Positions 30,187 to 42,521 are shown, counted from the first letter of the stretch. The stretch is DNA of 64,000 nucleotides from an uncultured Verrucomicrobiota bacterium (GCA_913065005.1 CAJYAJ010000001.1:28561-92560), one strand, 5' to 3'. Notes: generated by a model not told the origin, from the sequence alone. Numbers and translations: made by a program.

Positions 30187-30490
30187 TGGTTTCGAGGGTG
30201 CTGGGAAAATGAAAAATGGTTTCGTCGGGATGTGCATATCCGACTTCATGGGCGATTCGTTCCACAAAGTCGGAATCGGTTGCAAAGCGTCGTTGGTGTT
30301 CTTTGAGGGTTTGTTCGGCGATGATGGTTTGGTCGATTTCTCGCTGAAGCGATTGACTCCGCTCTTGATAGGTTTTGAATTGATGTACTTTTGGGATGAA
30401 TGCTAGCGCAATCCCGACGACAACGACGCCGAGCAAAATGCCGAGAACCACTCGGTTGATCAAATTCCAATATTTTTCGGTCTGTTGCAT
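30176..30490 (-). CDS. FtsB/DivIC-like septum formation initiator protein
   Basis: Start at 30490 (MQQTEKYWNLINRVV); one TM followed by a coiled coil (YQERSQSLQREIDQTIIAEQTLKEHQRRFATDSDFVERIAHEVGYAHPDETIFHF). Confidence 0.75.
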   Translation of the reverse strand: MQQTEKYWNLINRVVLGILLGVVVVGIALAFIPKVHQFKTYQERSQSLQREIDQTIIAEQTLKEHQRRFATDSDFVERIAHEVGYAHPDETIFHFPSTLETNEN

Positions 30491-30543
30491 ACGATCCTTA
30501 TATTCGAATAGGGTACTGGTTGGGGGAGTGGGTCGCAAGAGCG

Positions 30544-30571
30544 AAAAAAGGCGGCTTGAGAAGCCGCCTTT
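30544..30571 (-). terminator. Intrinsic terminator of eno
   Basis: AAAGGCGGCTT - GAG - AAGCCGCCTTT, 11-bp stem; minus-strand T6 tail; lies just downstream of eno. Confidence 0.88.
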
Positions 30572-30595
30572 CTGTACTCGATTTGGCATGAATGT

Positions 30596-31912
<1,317 letters not shown>

Positions 31913-31984
31913 TTAATCGAAGGCGTGAATATAGGCGTGGACCTAGATGCTCGCAAACAAAATAGCATTAGAAGTTTGTGCGTT

Positions 31985-33346
31985 TTACCAACGTAAGACG
32001 GAGAGGGAGAAGGTGTTGGCATTGCGCAGATGCTTCATGGGAACCCAGCGTTGATTATAGTTGGGACCCCAACTATCGGTGATGCAGCTTTCATCGGTTT
32101 GGCGGTTGTAGCCGATGATCATGCAGATATGGCCGCCGCCTCGGCGGAATTCGAGGGCTTCGATGTCGAGATCGGGCTCTTCGGGTTCTTTGCCTGAGCG
32201 GATGGCGTTGTGGTGATTGGCAATGGCTTGAAATCCGGGGGTGCTTGTGAAAGACCACATGAGGGGGAGTCCGCGGTCGATCTGTTTTGCGATTTCATCC
32301 ATTTCGATTTGGCTTTCTAATTCAATGAGATCGCGTCCATAGGTGGAGAGTAAGGGCTGCATCGCTTTTTTGATTTCATGTGGATAGGTTCCGCCGCCTG
32401 CTGAGGTGTTGGCGACCACGGCGATGAGATACATATCGGCTGGGATTTCGAAATAGCGCAAATAGCGCTCCCACGTGGCGGGGGAGCAGTAGCCTTTTGC
32501 GCCTTGGTCGATCATGGGAATGTTTTTGATGATGACGTCTCCATTTGGGAGCGTTTTGACGCAGCTTGCCACGCGTGTGCGGAGAGCGCTATAGCCTAGT
32601 TTGTCGTTTCGTCCTCCGCGCTCGGCGCGTTCGTAGGGCATGATGCGTAGGGTTACGAATTTGCCTTCCATGTGGGAGAGCAGGAGGGCGTGATTGTTCC
32701 AGTCCCAGCGCCAGACTTTTTCGCGTAGGTCGCCGCGGCCGATGGAGTCTCGTCGAGGTTTTCCGAGTCGTTGGCGAAGGGTCATTTCGAGGCGTTCAGC
32801 GGCGGCTTCGATGGCTTCTTCGGCTTCGTCTCTGTAGCGGTATGGGGCGTCGCCTTGATTGAGGAAAATGATATTAAAGCTGTCGACATGATTTTCTTTT
32901 CCATAAAGCGCAGTGGCATAGGCGGGTTCGCTAAGAATATGGGTTTCGCCGTTCATATAGCCGCGATAATTTTCCATGAAATCAGTTTTTGATTCAAACT
33001 GGATGTGGAGGCGGTGGGCTGTATTTGAGGTGGTGTCGTCCCATAACCATTCGTCTTGCCAGAGATCGATTCCAAAACAGGCATTCATCTCCTGCCAATG
33101 AACCGGGTGAAGACGTCCGCGATTGCGGTGTTTGAGGAGATATTCAAGGTGCTCAACATCAGCGGGAATAAAAATATCGAACGGTACGGTGATGGTTTGG
33201 CGGTTTTCTTTTTTGAGAACGACTTCTCGGCGGGAGTAGACTTTGACGACGTCTGCATTGATTTGCCGTCCGTTTTCTTTTTCGGTCCAGACCCGCGCTT
33301 CGCTATTCAAGACGCAGATGAGCAGAAGTAACATTCCATATCTCAT
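31985..33346 (-). CDS. Secreted C39-like cysteine peptidase domain protein with N-terminal SHD1-like domain
   Basis: Start MRYGMLLLLICVLNSEA; SHD1-like RVWTEKENGRQINADVVKVYSRREVVLKKENRQTITVPFDIFIPADVEHL; catalytic-like QGAKGYCSPAT, GGGHICMIIGY, DSWG. Confidence 0.75.
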   Translation of the reverse strand: MRYGMLLLLICVLNSEARVWTEKENGRQINADVVKVYSRREVVLKKENRQTITVPFDIFIPADVEHLEYLLKHRNRGRLHPVHWQEMNACFGIDLWQDEWLWDDTTSNTAHRLHIQFESKTDFMENYRGYMNGETHILSEPAYATALYGKENHVDSFNIIFLNQGDAPYRYRDEAEEAIEAAAERLEMTLRQRLGKPRRDSIGRGDLREKVWRWDWNNHALLLSHMEGKFVTLRIMPYERAERGGRNDKLGYSALRTRVASCVKTLPNGDVIIKNIPMIDQGAKGYCSPATWERYLRYFEIPADMYLIAVVANTSAGGGTYPHEIKKAMQPLLSTYGRDLIELESQIEMDEIAKQIDRGLPLMWSFTSTPGFQAIANHHNAIRSGKEPEEPDLDIEALEFRRGGGHICMIIGYNRQTDESCITDSWGPNYNQRWVPMKHLRNANTFSLSVLRW

Positions 33347-33391
33347 ATCTTCTTTATATACAGATGCGATGTGTTGAGGTAGACAAAAGTA

Positions 33392-34180
33392 ATGAATCTC
33401 TTTGATGCACATTGTCATTTGCAAGATGCGCGATTGGCGGAAGACCGGGCGGGGGTGCTGTTGCGCGCACGTGCTGCGGGGGTTGATCGAATTGCGATCA
33501 AGGGAGCGTCGGAGGTGGATTGGTCGGAGGTGGAGTTATTGGTTGAGTCGGATTCTTTCTTGCATCCTTCGTTTGGTTTGCACCCTTGGTTTTTGAAGCA
33601 GCGTACGTCGGAGTGGGCGGTGCGGTTGAATGCGTTACTTGAAAAATATCCGCAGGCGGGGGTGGGTGAAATTGGAATCGATCCAGATCCGAAGGGGAAT
33701 CAAGCAGAGTCAATAGAGGTGCAGGAAGAGATTTTTCTTGTGCAGTTAGAGATGGCTCAACGGTGGAAACGACCGGTGTCGATTCATTGTCGAGGTGCGT
33801 GGGGGCGCTTGTTGGATTTACTCGATAGGGCGGGTACGCTGCCGGGCGGATGGATGATTCATTGTTTTGGGGGTTCGGTGGAAGTGGCGCAAGAGTTATT
33901 GCGTAGAGGGGCGTATCTCTCTTTTTCTGGAACGATTACACGCCCGAATAATCGAAGGGCAGCGGAGGTCTTGCCGTGCGTCCCGGCGGAGCGGTTGTTG
34001 CTTGAAACGGATGCGCCGGACCTTTTGCCGATCGGGGCGGTGGGCCCACTTAACGCACCTGAAAATTTACCCAGAATATTGGCTTGTGTCGCCTTCTTGC
34101 GTGGCGAATCAGAAGCTGAAGTGGCTTCTATGACGTATCAAAATACGTGCCGACTTTTTGCTCCAACGTTGGAGCTATAA
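33392..34180 (+). CDS. TatD-family metal-dependent hydrolase
   Basis: 262 aa; NLFDAHCHLQD, GEIGIDPD, SIHCRGAWG, LLETDAPDLLP. Confidence 0.93.
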   Translation: MNLFDAHCHLQDARLAEDRAGVLLRARAAGVDRIAIKGASEVDWSEVELLVESDSFLHPSFGLHPWFLKQRTSEWAVRLNALLEKYPQAGVGEIGIDPDPKGNQAESIEVQEEIFLVQLEMAQRWKRPVSIHCRGAWGRLLDLLDRAGTLPGGWMIHCFGGSVEVAQELLRRGAYLSFSGTITRPNNRRAAEVLPCVPAERLLLETDAPDLLPIGAVGPLNAPENLPRILACVAFLRGESEAEVASMTYQNTCRLFAPTLEL

Positions 34181-34246
34181 AAGATAGGGCTTGTGCTTTC
34201 TTTATAAATAGTTAATTATATTAATTATTATACAAAGGAGCGTTTT

Positions 34247-35436
34247 ATGAAAATATGTATCTGTCGAATGGGGGTCGTTTTATGCCTGTTGTTGCCTCTT
34301 TTTTTTACAGAAGCTTCGCGACCGTCACCGCCGAGTGATCCTGATTTATTGCCTACGGTAAGGGGACTCTCTGGTATTCGGTTTTGGGGAGACCTGCCGA
34401 TCCCCAAGAATGTGGAACCGATTGATGAACTTGCGAAACAGATTTTATCGGATACGACCTATGACCCGGTGTGTGATATGTCATTTCTTGTTATTTCTGG
34501 CGGTGGTTCCAGAGGGGCTTTTGGGGCGGGCTGGCTCTCGGGCTGGAGTGATTCTGGGACCCGTCCAACTTTCAGGCTCGTGACTGGGATTAGCACGGGG
34601 GCGCTTACCGCGCCGTTTGCTTTTTTGGGTGAAGCTTATGACGATGTGTTAGAAGAGCTTTATACTCTTTACTCAACCACGAATATTTTGGATCCGAGTC
34701 ATCCCAATGATAACAGTCGATTGCGATCGATCTTAAAGAAATATATCGGCCAAGCTGAGATTCAAAAAATAGCGGATGAATATCGAAAGGGCAGACGCTT
34801 GGTGGTGGGTACCACTTGGTGGATGTGCTTCGTCCGGTGGCTTGGGATTTGAGTGCGATTGCCGCATCGGGGTCGAGTGAGTCGTTGGATACCATGTTGG
34901 ATGTGATGCTGGCTTCGGCGGGGGTTCCTGGATTGTTGCCTCCGGTTTTATTTGAATCGACGATGAGGGGTTCCACGTATGGAGAGCTTCATGCGGATGG
35001 AGGTCTAGCTAAGCTTGAATTTTTGGAACCGATTGCAGCTCGAATAGGGGCGGCTTTGAGCAAAGTGGGTCACACTGGTCCCACGATGGTTTATATTTTA
35101 CATAACGATCGCGTGGCTCCGGCTGTTGCAGAAGTGAAGATAGATCCGAATGCGATTATCTCTTCGGCTTTATTGAGTCTGTTTCGATCGAATGGATTTT
35201 ATGCACTCAATAATATATTTAATGAGAGTCGAATCGATGGTGAGATATATCAGCTGACGTATATTCCGGCCTCATTTACACAGCGCCCGCGCGAGGTTTT
35301 TGATATCCACTATATGAGGGCACTGTTTACATTAGCGCATGATACGGCGAAAGAAGGACCTGATTGGCAGTCCCAACCTCCGCCATACCCTGCTTTGAGC
35401 GGATTGCAACAAAGGCTTATGCGTTTGAATATGTAA
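34247..35436 (+). pseudogene. Patatin-like phospholipase, split by a single-base frameshift
   Basis: ORF 34247-34852 carries the oxyanion motif GGGSRGAFGAG and GISTG; ORF 34816-35436 carries the catalytic ADGG. Inserting one T near 34816/34817 joins them as ...GRRLVVGTTLVDVLRPVAWDLSAIAASG... Confidence 0.8.
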
Positions 35437-35489
35437 GATTGATAAATTGGCGTTGTCAACAGGGTTGATGACAGGATAACTTAGAGGTT

Positions 35490-35768
35490 ATGAAAGTACA
35501 AAACCGCTCTAGTTATCATCGTGTTACTTTCCGACTTCTTTTGGGTCTGTTGAGCATTTGGTTTATTATTAGTTTTGGGTGCGCCATTCTTTGGCGTGAC
35601 TGGCTGGATGTGCATGTGCCGCCGATCGGGCATGCTCCGTTTGGATTTTGGATGGCGCAGCAGGGTGCTATTCTGGGGTTTGTAGGGTTGCTCATTATCT
35701 ATGCCATTGCAATGAACCGACTGGATCGCCGTTATCGTGAGATGAAAGATAGGGAGGATGCGGTATGA
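35490..35768 (+). CDS. DUF4212 / sodium:substrate symporter small subunit
   Basis: 92 aa; [62 protein letters not shown] overlap with the large subunit. Confidence 0.9.
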   Translation: MKVQNRSSYHRVTFRLLLGLLSIWFIISFGCAILWRDWLDVHVPPIGHAPFGFWMAQQGAILGFVGLLIIYAIAMNRLDRRYREMKDREDAV

Positions 35769-37432
35769 GTCAGGAGGTGTTAAATTATCTCTTTATTGGG
35801 CTCAGTTTTGCGCTTTATCTCTTTATCGCTTTTCGTTCTCGTGCGGGCTCAACTAAGGAGTTCTATGTGGCGGGTGGCGGGGTTTCGCCTGTAGCAAATG
35901 GTATGGCGACTGCGGCGGATTGGATGAGTGCTGCCACCTTTATTTCTATGGCGGGTACGGTGGCGATTAGTGGGTATGATGGATCGCGTTTTTTGATGGG
36001 TTGGACGGGCGGATTTGTGCTCTTAACCATGTTGATGGTTCCGTATTTGCGGAAATTTGGGAAAGCGACGGTACCAGATTTTATTGGCGATCGTTATTAT
36101 AGCCGCGGAGCTCGTGCGATTGCGGTGGTGTGTGCCCTCTTTATTTGTATGACGTATATCATGGGACAGATGCGGGGTGTGGGGGTGGTCTTCTCTCAGC
36201 TCTTTGGCATTTCTATACCAGCAGGGGTCTTGATTGGAGCGACGATCGTCTTTTTCTATGCGGGCATGGGTGGCATGAAGGGCATCACGTACACGCAGGT
36301 GGCACAGTATATGGTGATGGCATTTGCGTATACTCTTCCGGCGCTATTTATCTCGTTTGCCCTGACGGGGGATGTGTTGCCTCAAGTGGGCTTGGTGAGT
36401 GAAACGGTGGCAGGGGTTCCTTTTTTAGAAAAACTAGATGCGATCAATCGTGAGCTTGGCTTTGCGGCTTATACATCGGGTACGCTATCGAAATTGAATA
36501 TGTTTTGTATTACCGCGGCGTTGATGTGCGGAACCGCTGGGTTGCCGCATGTGATCGTGCGCTATTTTACGGTCAAAAATGTACGCGCGGTTCGGGTCTC
36601 GGCTGCATGGACGCTTGTGTTTATTGCGGTGATCTATTTAACGGCGCCAGCGATTGGTGCGTTTGCTCGGGTGAATTTGATTGAGGCGGTCAATGAGGTG
36701 CCTCACGTGGAGTTACCCGGTTGGTTTGAGGCGTTCGAGAAGACGGGTCAAATCACATGGACCGATGTGAATGGAGATGGATGCGTACAGTATCGAGGGC
36801 CGGAGCAGGCGGAGGCGAATGAACTTATTTTTGGAACCGATATGATGGTGATGGCCAATCCAACTATTGCAGAGCTACCCATGTGGGTGGTGGCGTTGTT
36901 GATGGCGGGATGCATTGCGGCGGCGCTTTCAACGGCAGCGGGGCTTTTGTTGGTTTTATCGACTTCGATTGCCCATGATCTAATGAAAAAGATTATCAAA
37001 CCCGATTTGAGCGATCGGGAGGAGGTGCGCTGGGCGCGCCTGGCCTCGTTTGGTGCGCTGGTTGTTGCGACCTATTTTGGGATTAATCCGCCGGCGGCTT
37101 TTATTGCGAAAACAGTGGCGTTTGCGTTTGGGTTAGCGGCGAGTTCATTCTTTCCAACACTTCTGATGGGCATTTTTTCAAAAAAGATGAATAAAGTAGG
37201 CGGCATGGCTGGGATGAGCATCGGGCTTTTGTTTACGTTTTCCTATATTGTCTATTTCCAATTCTTGGGGGGAACGGAGGATCAATATCTATGGGGCATC
37301 ACGCCGGAGGGCATCGGATTTGTGGGCATGTTGATTAATTTTTCTGTCTCGTTCGTGGTGTGTTCGGTTACGCCTCCCCCTCCTCAAAAGGTGGTTGAGA
37401 TGGTTGAGCAAATTCGACTTCCAGAAGGGTAG
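35765..37432 (+). CDS. Sodium:solute symporter family large subunit (VC_2705-like / acetate-permease-like)
   Basis: 555 aa; multiple TMs; [86 protein letters not shown]. Confidence 0.92.
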   Translation: MSQEVLNYLFIGLSFALYLFIAFRSRAGSTKEFYVAGGGVSPVANGMATAADWMSAATFISMAGTVAISGYDGSRFLMGWTGGFVLLTMLMVPYLRKFGKATVPDFIGDRYYSRGARAIAVVCALFICMTYIMGQMRGVGVVFSQLFGISIPAGVLIGATIVFFYAGMGGMKGITYTQVAQYMVMAFAYTLPALFISFALTGDVLPQVGLVSETVAGVPFLEKLDAINRELGFAAYTSGTLSKLNMFCITAALMCGTAGLPHVIVRYFTVKNVRAVRVSAAWTLVFIAVIYLTAPAIGAFARVNLIEAVNEVPHVELPGWFEAFEKTGQITWTDVNGDGCVQYRGPEQAEANELIFGTDMMVMANPTIAELPMWVVALLMAGCIAAALSTAAGLLLVLSTSIAHDLMKKIIKPDLSDREEVRWARLASFGALVVATYFGINPPAAFIAKTVAFAFGLAASSFFPTLLMGIFSKKMNKVGGMAGMSIGLLFTFSYIVYFQFLGGTEDQYLWGITPEGIGFVGMLINFSVSFVVCSVTPPPPQKVVEMVEQIRLPEG

Positions 37433-37540
37433 GTAATTCGTTTAAATTAAAGGGATATATTCTTTGCCGTTTAGATAACCCCTTCGCTATCGCTATTATA
37501 ATCGGAAGATTAGGGATAAGCTTTTATTAGTTTTGTATCG

Positions 37541-40540
37541 ATGAAAAAAAGAAATTACAGAGGCATGCATGGCTTGTTGATCCTGTTGACGATATTGATC
37601 GCGTTGGCATGTAAAGGGTATGCGGAGCGACAAACACCTGCTGAGCTTTTGAAGGATGCCACGCTAGCGATGCAGGAAGCTCGGTTGGATGAAGCCTCGG
37701 CGTTGATGTATCTCTATCTGGGTCAGGTTGAATCGTCTAAAGCGGAGCGGGTGGTACAGATTGCGCAGGATATGCGCTTCAAGCTTGCAACGGTTTTGAT
37801 TCAAATGAAGCGCTTAGACGAGGCGGCTTTTTTATTGGAATCATATACTTCGTTACCGTTTGCAACTCAGCCTCGGCAGGCGTTGAAAATGATGGCGACT
37901 TGTTTTTATGAAATCAGCGATTATGCGTCGACGGTCAATGCGGTGAGCAATGCGTTGGCCTACACGTCGACTCAGGCGGTGGATGCGCTGGAGTCTGAGG
38001 AGATGAGCGGGGGAGATGAGGAGGCGCCTTTTACGATGGAGGAAAAGGGGGCGCTCTATTTAATGCAGGCTGAGGCGTGCATGGAGTTACAGCGGTGGGA
38101 TGGCGCAGTGGAGGCTTTTGAGTTTGTGGTGGAACATGCGGTGGATGATCAGCGCAAGGGATATGCCACGATGCAGTTGGTGAATGCGTTGATTGAGTTG
38201 CATGATTTTGAGCGAATTACGGCGTGGATTCCGCAGTTGTATCGGACCGATGCTCGCTATGATATTCGGGTGAATCTGGCTTTATTGAATGCGGCAGCGG
38301 CACTGTATCAAGCGGAGGAGTATGCGAGTGCTTTGCCGCTCTATCGGATGATTATTCCCAAGGATGAATTATTGGTTTTTCAGGAAGAGAAATTGAAGGC
38401 GTTGCGGATAGAAGCTGGGTTGCCACCGGAGTTGGGTGCAACGATGACGGCGGATGAAATGGTGCTCTTTGGGGTATCGAATGAGAGCGATGTTGAGGCA
38501 CAGGTGAAGGATGCTTCGAGTGGGTTGTTGGTTGAAAAGCCGAAGGCACTGGTGGAGCATGAGGAGCTTTTGAATGCACTGCGAGAGATCCCGCCTTATG
38601 AGATCGATGTGGATTATCGGATGGCGGATTTATACCGCACGGTGGAGCGCTATTGGGAGAGTGTGGCTTTTTTTGAGCGGGTGTTTGAGGCGGTTCCTGA
38701 GAGCGAAATTGGCGAGCGGTCTGCGTATGAGATGGTGGACGTATTGTTGAATGAATTGAATGAGACGGATGAGGCCGAGGTGCGAGCACTGGCATATATG
38801 CAATCGTATCCTCAGGGCATTACTCCGCGGCAGTTGGCATATATGCTCAATGGCTATTATCAGGCGCAGGCGGATATGGCATCGGTCAAGGAGCTCAAAC
38901 CGTATTTGGATGACTTGAAGCGGACGAATAGTTCGATCATTATTCAGTATGATGCGGAGCTCTATTTTATGCAGGCGGTGGCGGATTTGGTCTTGTTAAA
39001 TTATGATGAAGCAGAAGCGGGCTTTAAGTTTGTTTTAGAGACTTTTCCTGAATCTCATCAGACGGCAAACAGTTTATATTGGTATGCGATGGCGCGCTTG
39101 TTTTTACAAAACTATGCGGATGCATGGGTCGATTTTACCACCTATTTGGAGCGCTATCCGACAGAGGCTTATGCCGATGAGTGTGAATTTCAGGTGGGGG
39201 TTTGTCTATTTGGTTTGGAGCGGTATGATGAGGCGGTCGAGCGGTTTAGTCGGGTGATTTCGGTATATCGTGATTCGTCGGTCTATCCTGAAGCGTGCAG
39301 TATGCGGGGCGATATTTATGGATCGCGCGGGTGGCTCGATGAAGCCATTGCGGATTATGAGCGGGCGATTGACGCGGCGAAGAGTGTGGGGCAGGCGACG
39401 TATCCGACGTTCCAGATGGCGGAGGTGTTTGAGGCGGAGGATCGATACGATCGAATTGTCAGTTGTGTGGAGCTCTATTTAGATCGATGGGGAGCGGATG
39501 CTGATATTGCGAAGGCGTTGTTCTGGATTGGGAAGACAAAGATTCAGCAAAAGCAGATGGAGGAAGCGATCGAGACCTATGTGGATGCGATTGTGACCTA
39601 TGGAAATGATGTGCAGCAGGAGGGCGTCGACCTGATGGTTGCGGAGTTGATTAAAATCTCAAGATTGTATCTGGATGTGGAGCAGCAGGCGGGCTTGAAG
39701 GGGCTTTTGCGTGAGGCGATTTCAGTTGCGGAGGGAGAGGCTTTGTCGCTTCGTTTGCGCGTGGCTTTAGCGAATTTGGAGGGCGAGGCGATTGCATTAG
39801 GTGCTCAGTTCATTCGTGAGCTTGCGTCGTTCGAGAATGCCTCGCCGCCCGTGCTGGCTTGTATTTGTGATGCCTCGTTTGATCGAAATGATTTTTCGCG
39901 AGCGGAGGAGTTGCTCGATCTATTTGTGCGGCAGTTTAGTGAATCGGATTTTATGCGGGCGGCGTTTAAGTTGCGGACGTTTGGGCAAATGTCGGTGGCT
40001 GATTATGAGGGGGCATTGGAGACCCTAGAAGAGGCACAGGAGAATTATGGTGTCGAATATGATATGGCGTGGACGCAGTTGGCGAAGGCGGAGGCGCTTT
40101 TGGAGTTAGATCGATTTGACGAGGCGTATGAGGCTAATTTAGGCGTGTTGAATGTGCGTGCGTGGCGGGGGGCAGCGGTGGCGCAGGCGACGTATCAGTT
40201 GGGGTTGGTTGAGGAGACGCGAGGAGAAGCGTTGAAGGCTTTTGGTTTTTATCAGCGGACGTATTTTCAATACAAAGGCCATGCGGGGGGGCATTGGGCG
40301 GCGGAGGCTTATATGGCGAGTGCGCGTTGTTTGGCGGCCCTGGGGCTTGAGAATGATCGCCGCAATACCTTTCGAGCTATGTTGTTCGATCCGTTTGTGA
40401 ATCAGTTAGCGCAGGCGGATGTGGCGCGTGAAATTTTGGGTGCGGCTGAAGTGGCTGAGATTGAGGCATATATTGAAACGGGTGGGGTAACGAATATTGC
40501 GGTGGAAGTGGATGCCGCGCGGTTGAGAGGTGCCTTATGA
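37541..40540 (+). CDS. Large TPR-repeat protein, secreted/periplasmic
   Basis: 999 aa; N-terminal signal segment; many TPR-like units (e.g. YADECEFQVGVCLFGLERYDEAVERFSRVISVYRDSSVYPEACSMRGDIYGSRGWLDEAIADYERAI). Confidence 0.85.
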   Translation: MKKRNYRGMHGLLILLTILIALACKGYAERQTPAELLKDATLAMQEARLDEASALMYLYLGQVESSKAERVVQIAQDMRFKLATVLIQMKRLDEAAFLLESYTSLPFATQPRQALKMMATCFYEISDYASTVNAVSNALAYTSTQAVDALESEEMSGGDEEAPFTMEEKGALYLMQAEACMELQRWDGAVEAFEFVVEHAVDDQRKGYATMQLVNALIELHDFERITAWIPQLYRTDARYDIRVNLALLNAAAALYQAEEYASALPLYRMIIPKDELLVFQEEKLKALRIEAGLPPELGATMTADEMVLFGVSNESDVEAQVKDASSGLLVEKPKALVEHEELLNALREIPPYEIDVDYRMADLYRTVERYWESVAFFERVFEAVPESEIGERSAYEMVDVLLNELNETDEAEVRALAYMQSYPQGITPRQLAYMLNGYYQAQADMASVKELKPYLDDLKRTNSSIIIQYDAELYFMQAVADLVLLNYDEAEAGFKFVLETFPESHQTANSLYWYAMARLFLQNYADAWVDFTTYLERYPTEAYADECEFQVGVCLFGLERYDEAVERFSRVISVYRDSSVYPEACSMRGDIYGSRGWLDEAIADYERAIDAAKSVGQATYPTFQMAEVFEAEDRYDRIVSCVELYLDRWGADADIAKALFWIGKTKIQQKQMEEAIETYVDAIVTYGNDVQQEGVDLMVAELIKISRLYLDVEQQAGLKGLLREAISVAEGEALSLRLRVALANLEGEAIALGAQFIRELASFENASPPVLACICDASFDRNDFSRAEELLDLFVRQFSESDFMRAAFKLRTFGQMSVADYEGALETLEEAQENYGVEYDMAWTQLAKAEALLELDRFDEAYEANLGVLNVRAWRGAAVAQATYQLGLVEETRGEALKAFGFYQRTYFQYKGHAGGHWAAEAYMASARCLAALGLENDRRNTFRAMLFDPFVNQLAQADVAREILGAAEVAEIEAYIETGGVTNIAVEVDAARLRGAL

Positions 40541-41340
40541 TTCGTGGATGGCTGATTGGAATCGTGGCGTTGGGGATCTCTGCTCAAGCGGAGGTGCCCA
40601 AGGGGGTACCGGCTTTGTTGGAGGCGATTAATGGAAAACAGGCGCGGGTCTTTTTGCAAGGTGCAACTCCAACAACGCTTTCGTTTACGGGGGTCTCTTC
40701 CACGATGGTGAATGCGATTCCGGTGGATCGTGTGGCTCGGTTGGTTTTTTTCCCGGAGCAGGATGTGGAACAGCTTGAGCAGGAGGTTGTGCAGCAAACA
40801 AGACGAGCCCATACGTTGCTGGAGGTGCTGGCTCCGTATGAGCCGTATATGGCGATTCCGAATACTATGCAGCGACTCTTTTTGTTGCAGGTGAACGATT
40901 GGTTTGTGGCGGGGCAGGATGCACGGGCAGAAGCGGGTGCGGCTCAACTTTTAGCGTGTACTAAGGAGGAGCGTATGCGGGAACACGGCCTTCGATATAC
41001 CTTGCTCTTGGCATTGCGCTCCGGTGATCTTGCAGAGGCGAAGGCGTTGATCGATGGGATGTCAGAGGGTGCCATGCGGCAGTATTTTGAAGCGGAAATT
41101 ACAGCGGTCGAGGCGGGTGCTAAGGCGGCGATGATGCAGGTGACGCAGTTGATTGCGGTGCATGCAAATGAGGTGGATTGGTTGGCGCCGACGGAGTTAT
41201 TGGCGGCCCAGTTGTATCTGGAAATGGGGATGACAAATTCGGCGGTTCAGACGGCTCATCAGGTGGCTTCTATCTATCAAGGAAGTGTGATGGCGATGGA
41301 AGCGCAGTCGATGATGAAGCAATTGGATGTAGACGAGTAG
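40537..41340 (+). CDS. Secreted protein of unknown function in the Exb-like operon
   Basis: 267 aa; signal peptide MIRGWLIGIVALGISAQA; 4-bp overlap with the TPR gene. Confidence 0.6.
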   Translation: MIRGWLIGIVALGISAQAEVPKGVPALLEAINGKQARVFLQGATPTTLSFTGVSSTMVNAIPVDRVARLVFFPEQDVEQLEQEVVQQTRRAHTLLEVLAPYEPYMAIPNTMQRLFLLQVNDWFVAGQDARAEAGAAQLLACTKEERMREHGLRYTLLLALRSGDLAEAKALIDGMSEGAMRQYFEAEITAVEAGAKAAMMQVTQLIAVHANEVDWLAPTELLAAQLYLEMGMTNSAVQTAHQVASIYQGSVMAMEAQSMMKQLDVDE

Positions 41341-41358
41341 GAAGAGAGGAGATTGGAT

Positions 41359-42114
41359 ATGAAGAGATGGATGATAGTGGGCGTTTGGAGTGCGCTGGTG
41401 AGTGTTGGTTTTGCACAGGGGAGTGAGCCAGCTTCCCAGGTGAGTTTATTACAGCTGATTAAAACCGGTGGTTGGGCGATGTGGCCGTTGGGTGGGTTTT
41501 CGATTTTTATGGTTACCTTAATTATACAAAACTTTATGAATCTGCGTCCGAAGGTGTTGTTACATCATGAGCAGATGCCTGCTTTGTTGGAGATGATGAT
41601 GGGACGGAAGGTGAAGAGTGCGTTGATTTATTGCCGCAAAAATCCGTCGTTATTTGCCAATACGCTTGGCGCGGGTTTAGAGCGGTGCTTGGATGATGAG
41701 GTCATCGATTTTATGAACGTGAAAGAGTCGGTTGAGGAGGCGTCGATTGAGCAGACATCGAAGTTGATGAAGCCGATTGATTATCTTTCGATTATTGGTG
41801 CGAGTGCGCCGATGTTGGGTCTACTTGGAACGGTTTCGGGGATGATTAAGGCCTTTAATACAATGGGTACTACGGGCATGGGCAAACCCGAGCTTTTGGC
41901 GGCGAATATTGGGGAGGCGTTGATTACGACGGCGACGGGGTTGGTGATTGCGATTCCGGCGATGTTCTTCTTTTTCTTCTTTAAGAAGGGATTCCAGAAA
42001 ACGTTAGCGACATTGGGTCGAAATGTGGGGTTTTTATTCGATGCGTTGCAGTCAGGTAAACGGCCGGTGAGTTTTATTGATCTGGATACCTTGGAGAAGA
42101 TGGAAGGCGAATAA
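41359..42114 (+). CDS. MotA/TolQ/ExbB proton channel family protein
   Basis: ATG 41359 with GAGAGGAG upstream; MKPIDYLSIIGASAPMLGLLGTVSGMIKAFNTMG...IGEALITTATGLVIAIPAMFFFFFFKKG. Confidence 0.93.
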   Translation: MKRWMIVGVWSALVSVGFAQGSEPASQVSLLQLIKTGGWAMWPLGGFSIFMVTLIIQNFMNLRPKVLLHHEQMPALLEMMMGRKVKSALIYCRKNPSLFANTLGAGLERCLDDEVIDFMNVKESVEEASIEQTSKLMKPIDYLSIIGASAPMLGLLGTVSGMIKAFNTMGTTGMGKPELLAANIGEALITTATGLVIAIPAMFFFFFFKKGFQKTLATLGRNVGFLFDALQSGKRPVSFIDLDTLEKMEGE

Positions 42115-42115
42115 G

Positions 42116-42520
42116 ATGCGGCTGGCACCTAAACAGAACGATGATGACCTCGAGTTGGATATGTCTCCGATGATCGATATGGTTTTCTTGTTGTTGATTT
42201 TTTTTATTGTGGCATCGCAAATAATTGATGAGAAGCCGCAGGTGGAGATTCCGGCGGCGGTCTATGCCAAGGTGCCGGAAGATACGACGGGGCGGGTGAT
42301 GATCACGGTGCGTGAGGATGAGCGTTTTTTTATGGGGCAGGTGGAGGTGTCGTTTGAGGAGCTCAAAGAGCGGTTGGCTTTGGAGATAGAGGCGGATCCT
42401 GCTTTGCGTGTTTTCATTCGGAGTGATGCCCAGACGAAATATAAGGTGAATGAGAAAGTGATGACAGCGTGTGCAGAGGTGGGTGCGAACGACCTGATTT
42501 ATGCTGCGTTCGAGGAGTGA
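42116..42520 (+). CDS. ExbD/TolR family biopolymer transport protein (first copy)
   Basis: MRLAPKQNDDDLELDMSPMIDMVFLLLIFFIVASQI. Confidence 0.92.
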   Translation: MRLAPKQNDDDLELDMSPMIDMVFLLLIFFIVASQIIDEKPQVEIPAAVYAKVPEDTTGRVMITVREDERFFMGQVEVSFEELKERLALEIEADPALRVFIRSDAQTKYKVNEKVMTACAEVGANDLIYAAFEE

Positions 42521-42521
42521 G

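Noticed and set aside
34780-34860. Programmed -1 ribosomal frameshift in the patatin gene
   Set aside because: Offset is -1, but no X_XXY_YYZ slippery heptamer or obvious downstream stem was seen; a one-base deletion or sequencing error is simpler.
38352-38795. 147-aa minus-strand ORF inside the TPR gene
   Set aside because: Pro/His/Ser-rich antisense shadow; no start context or homology signals.
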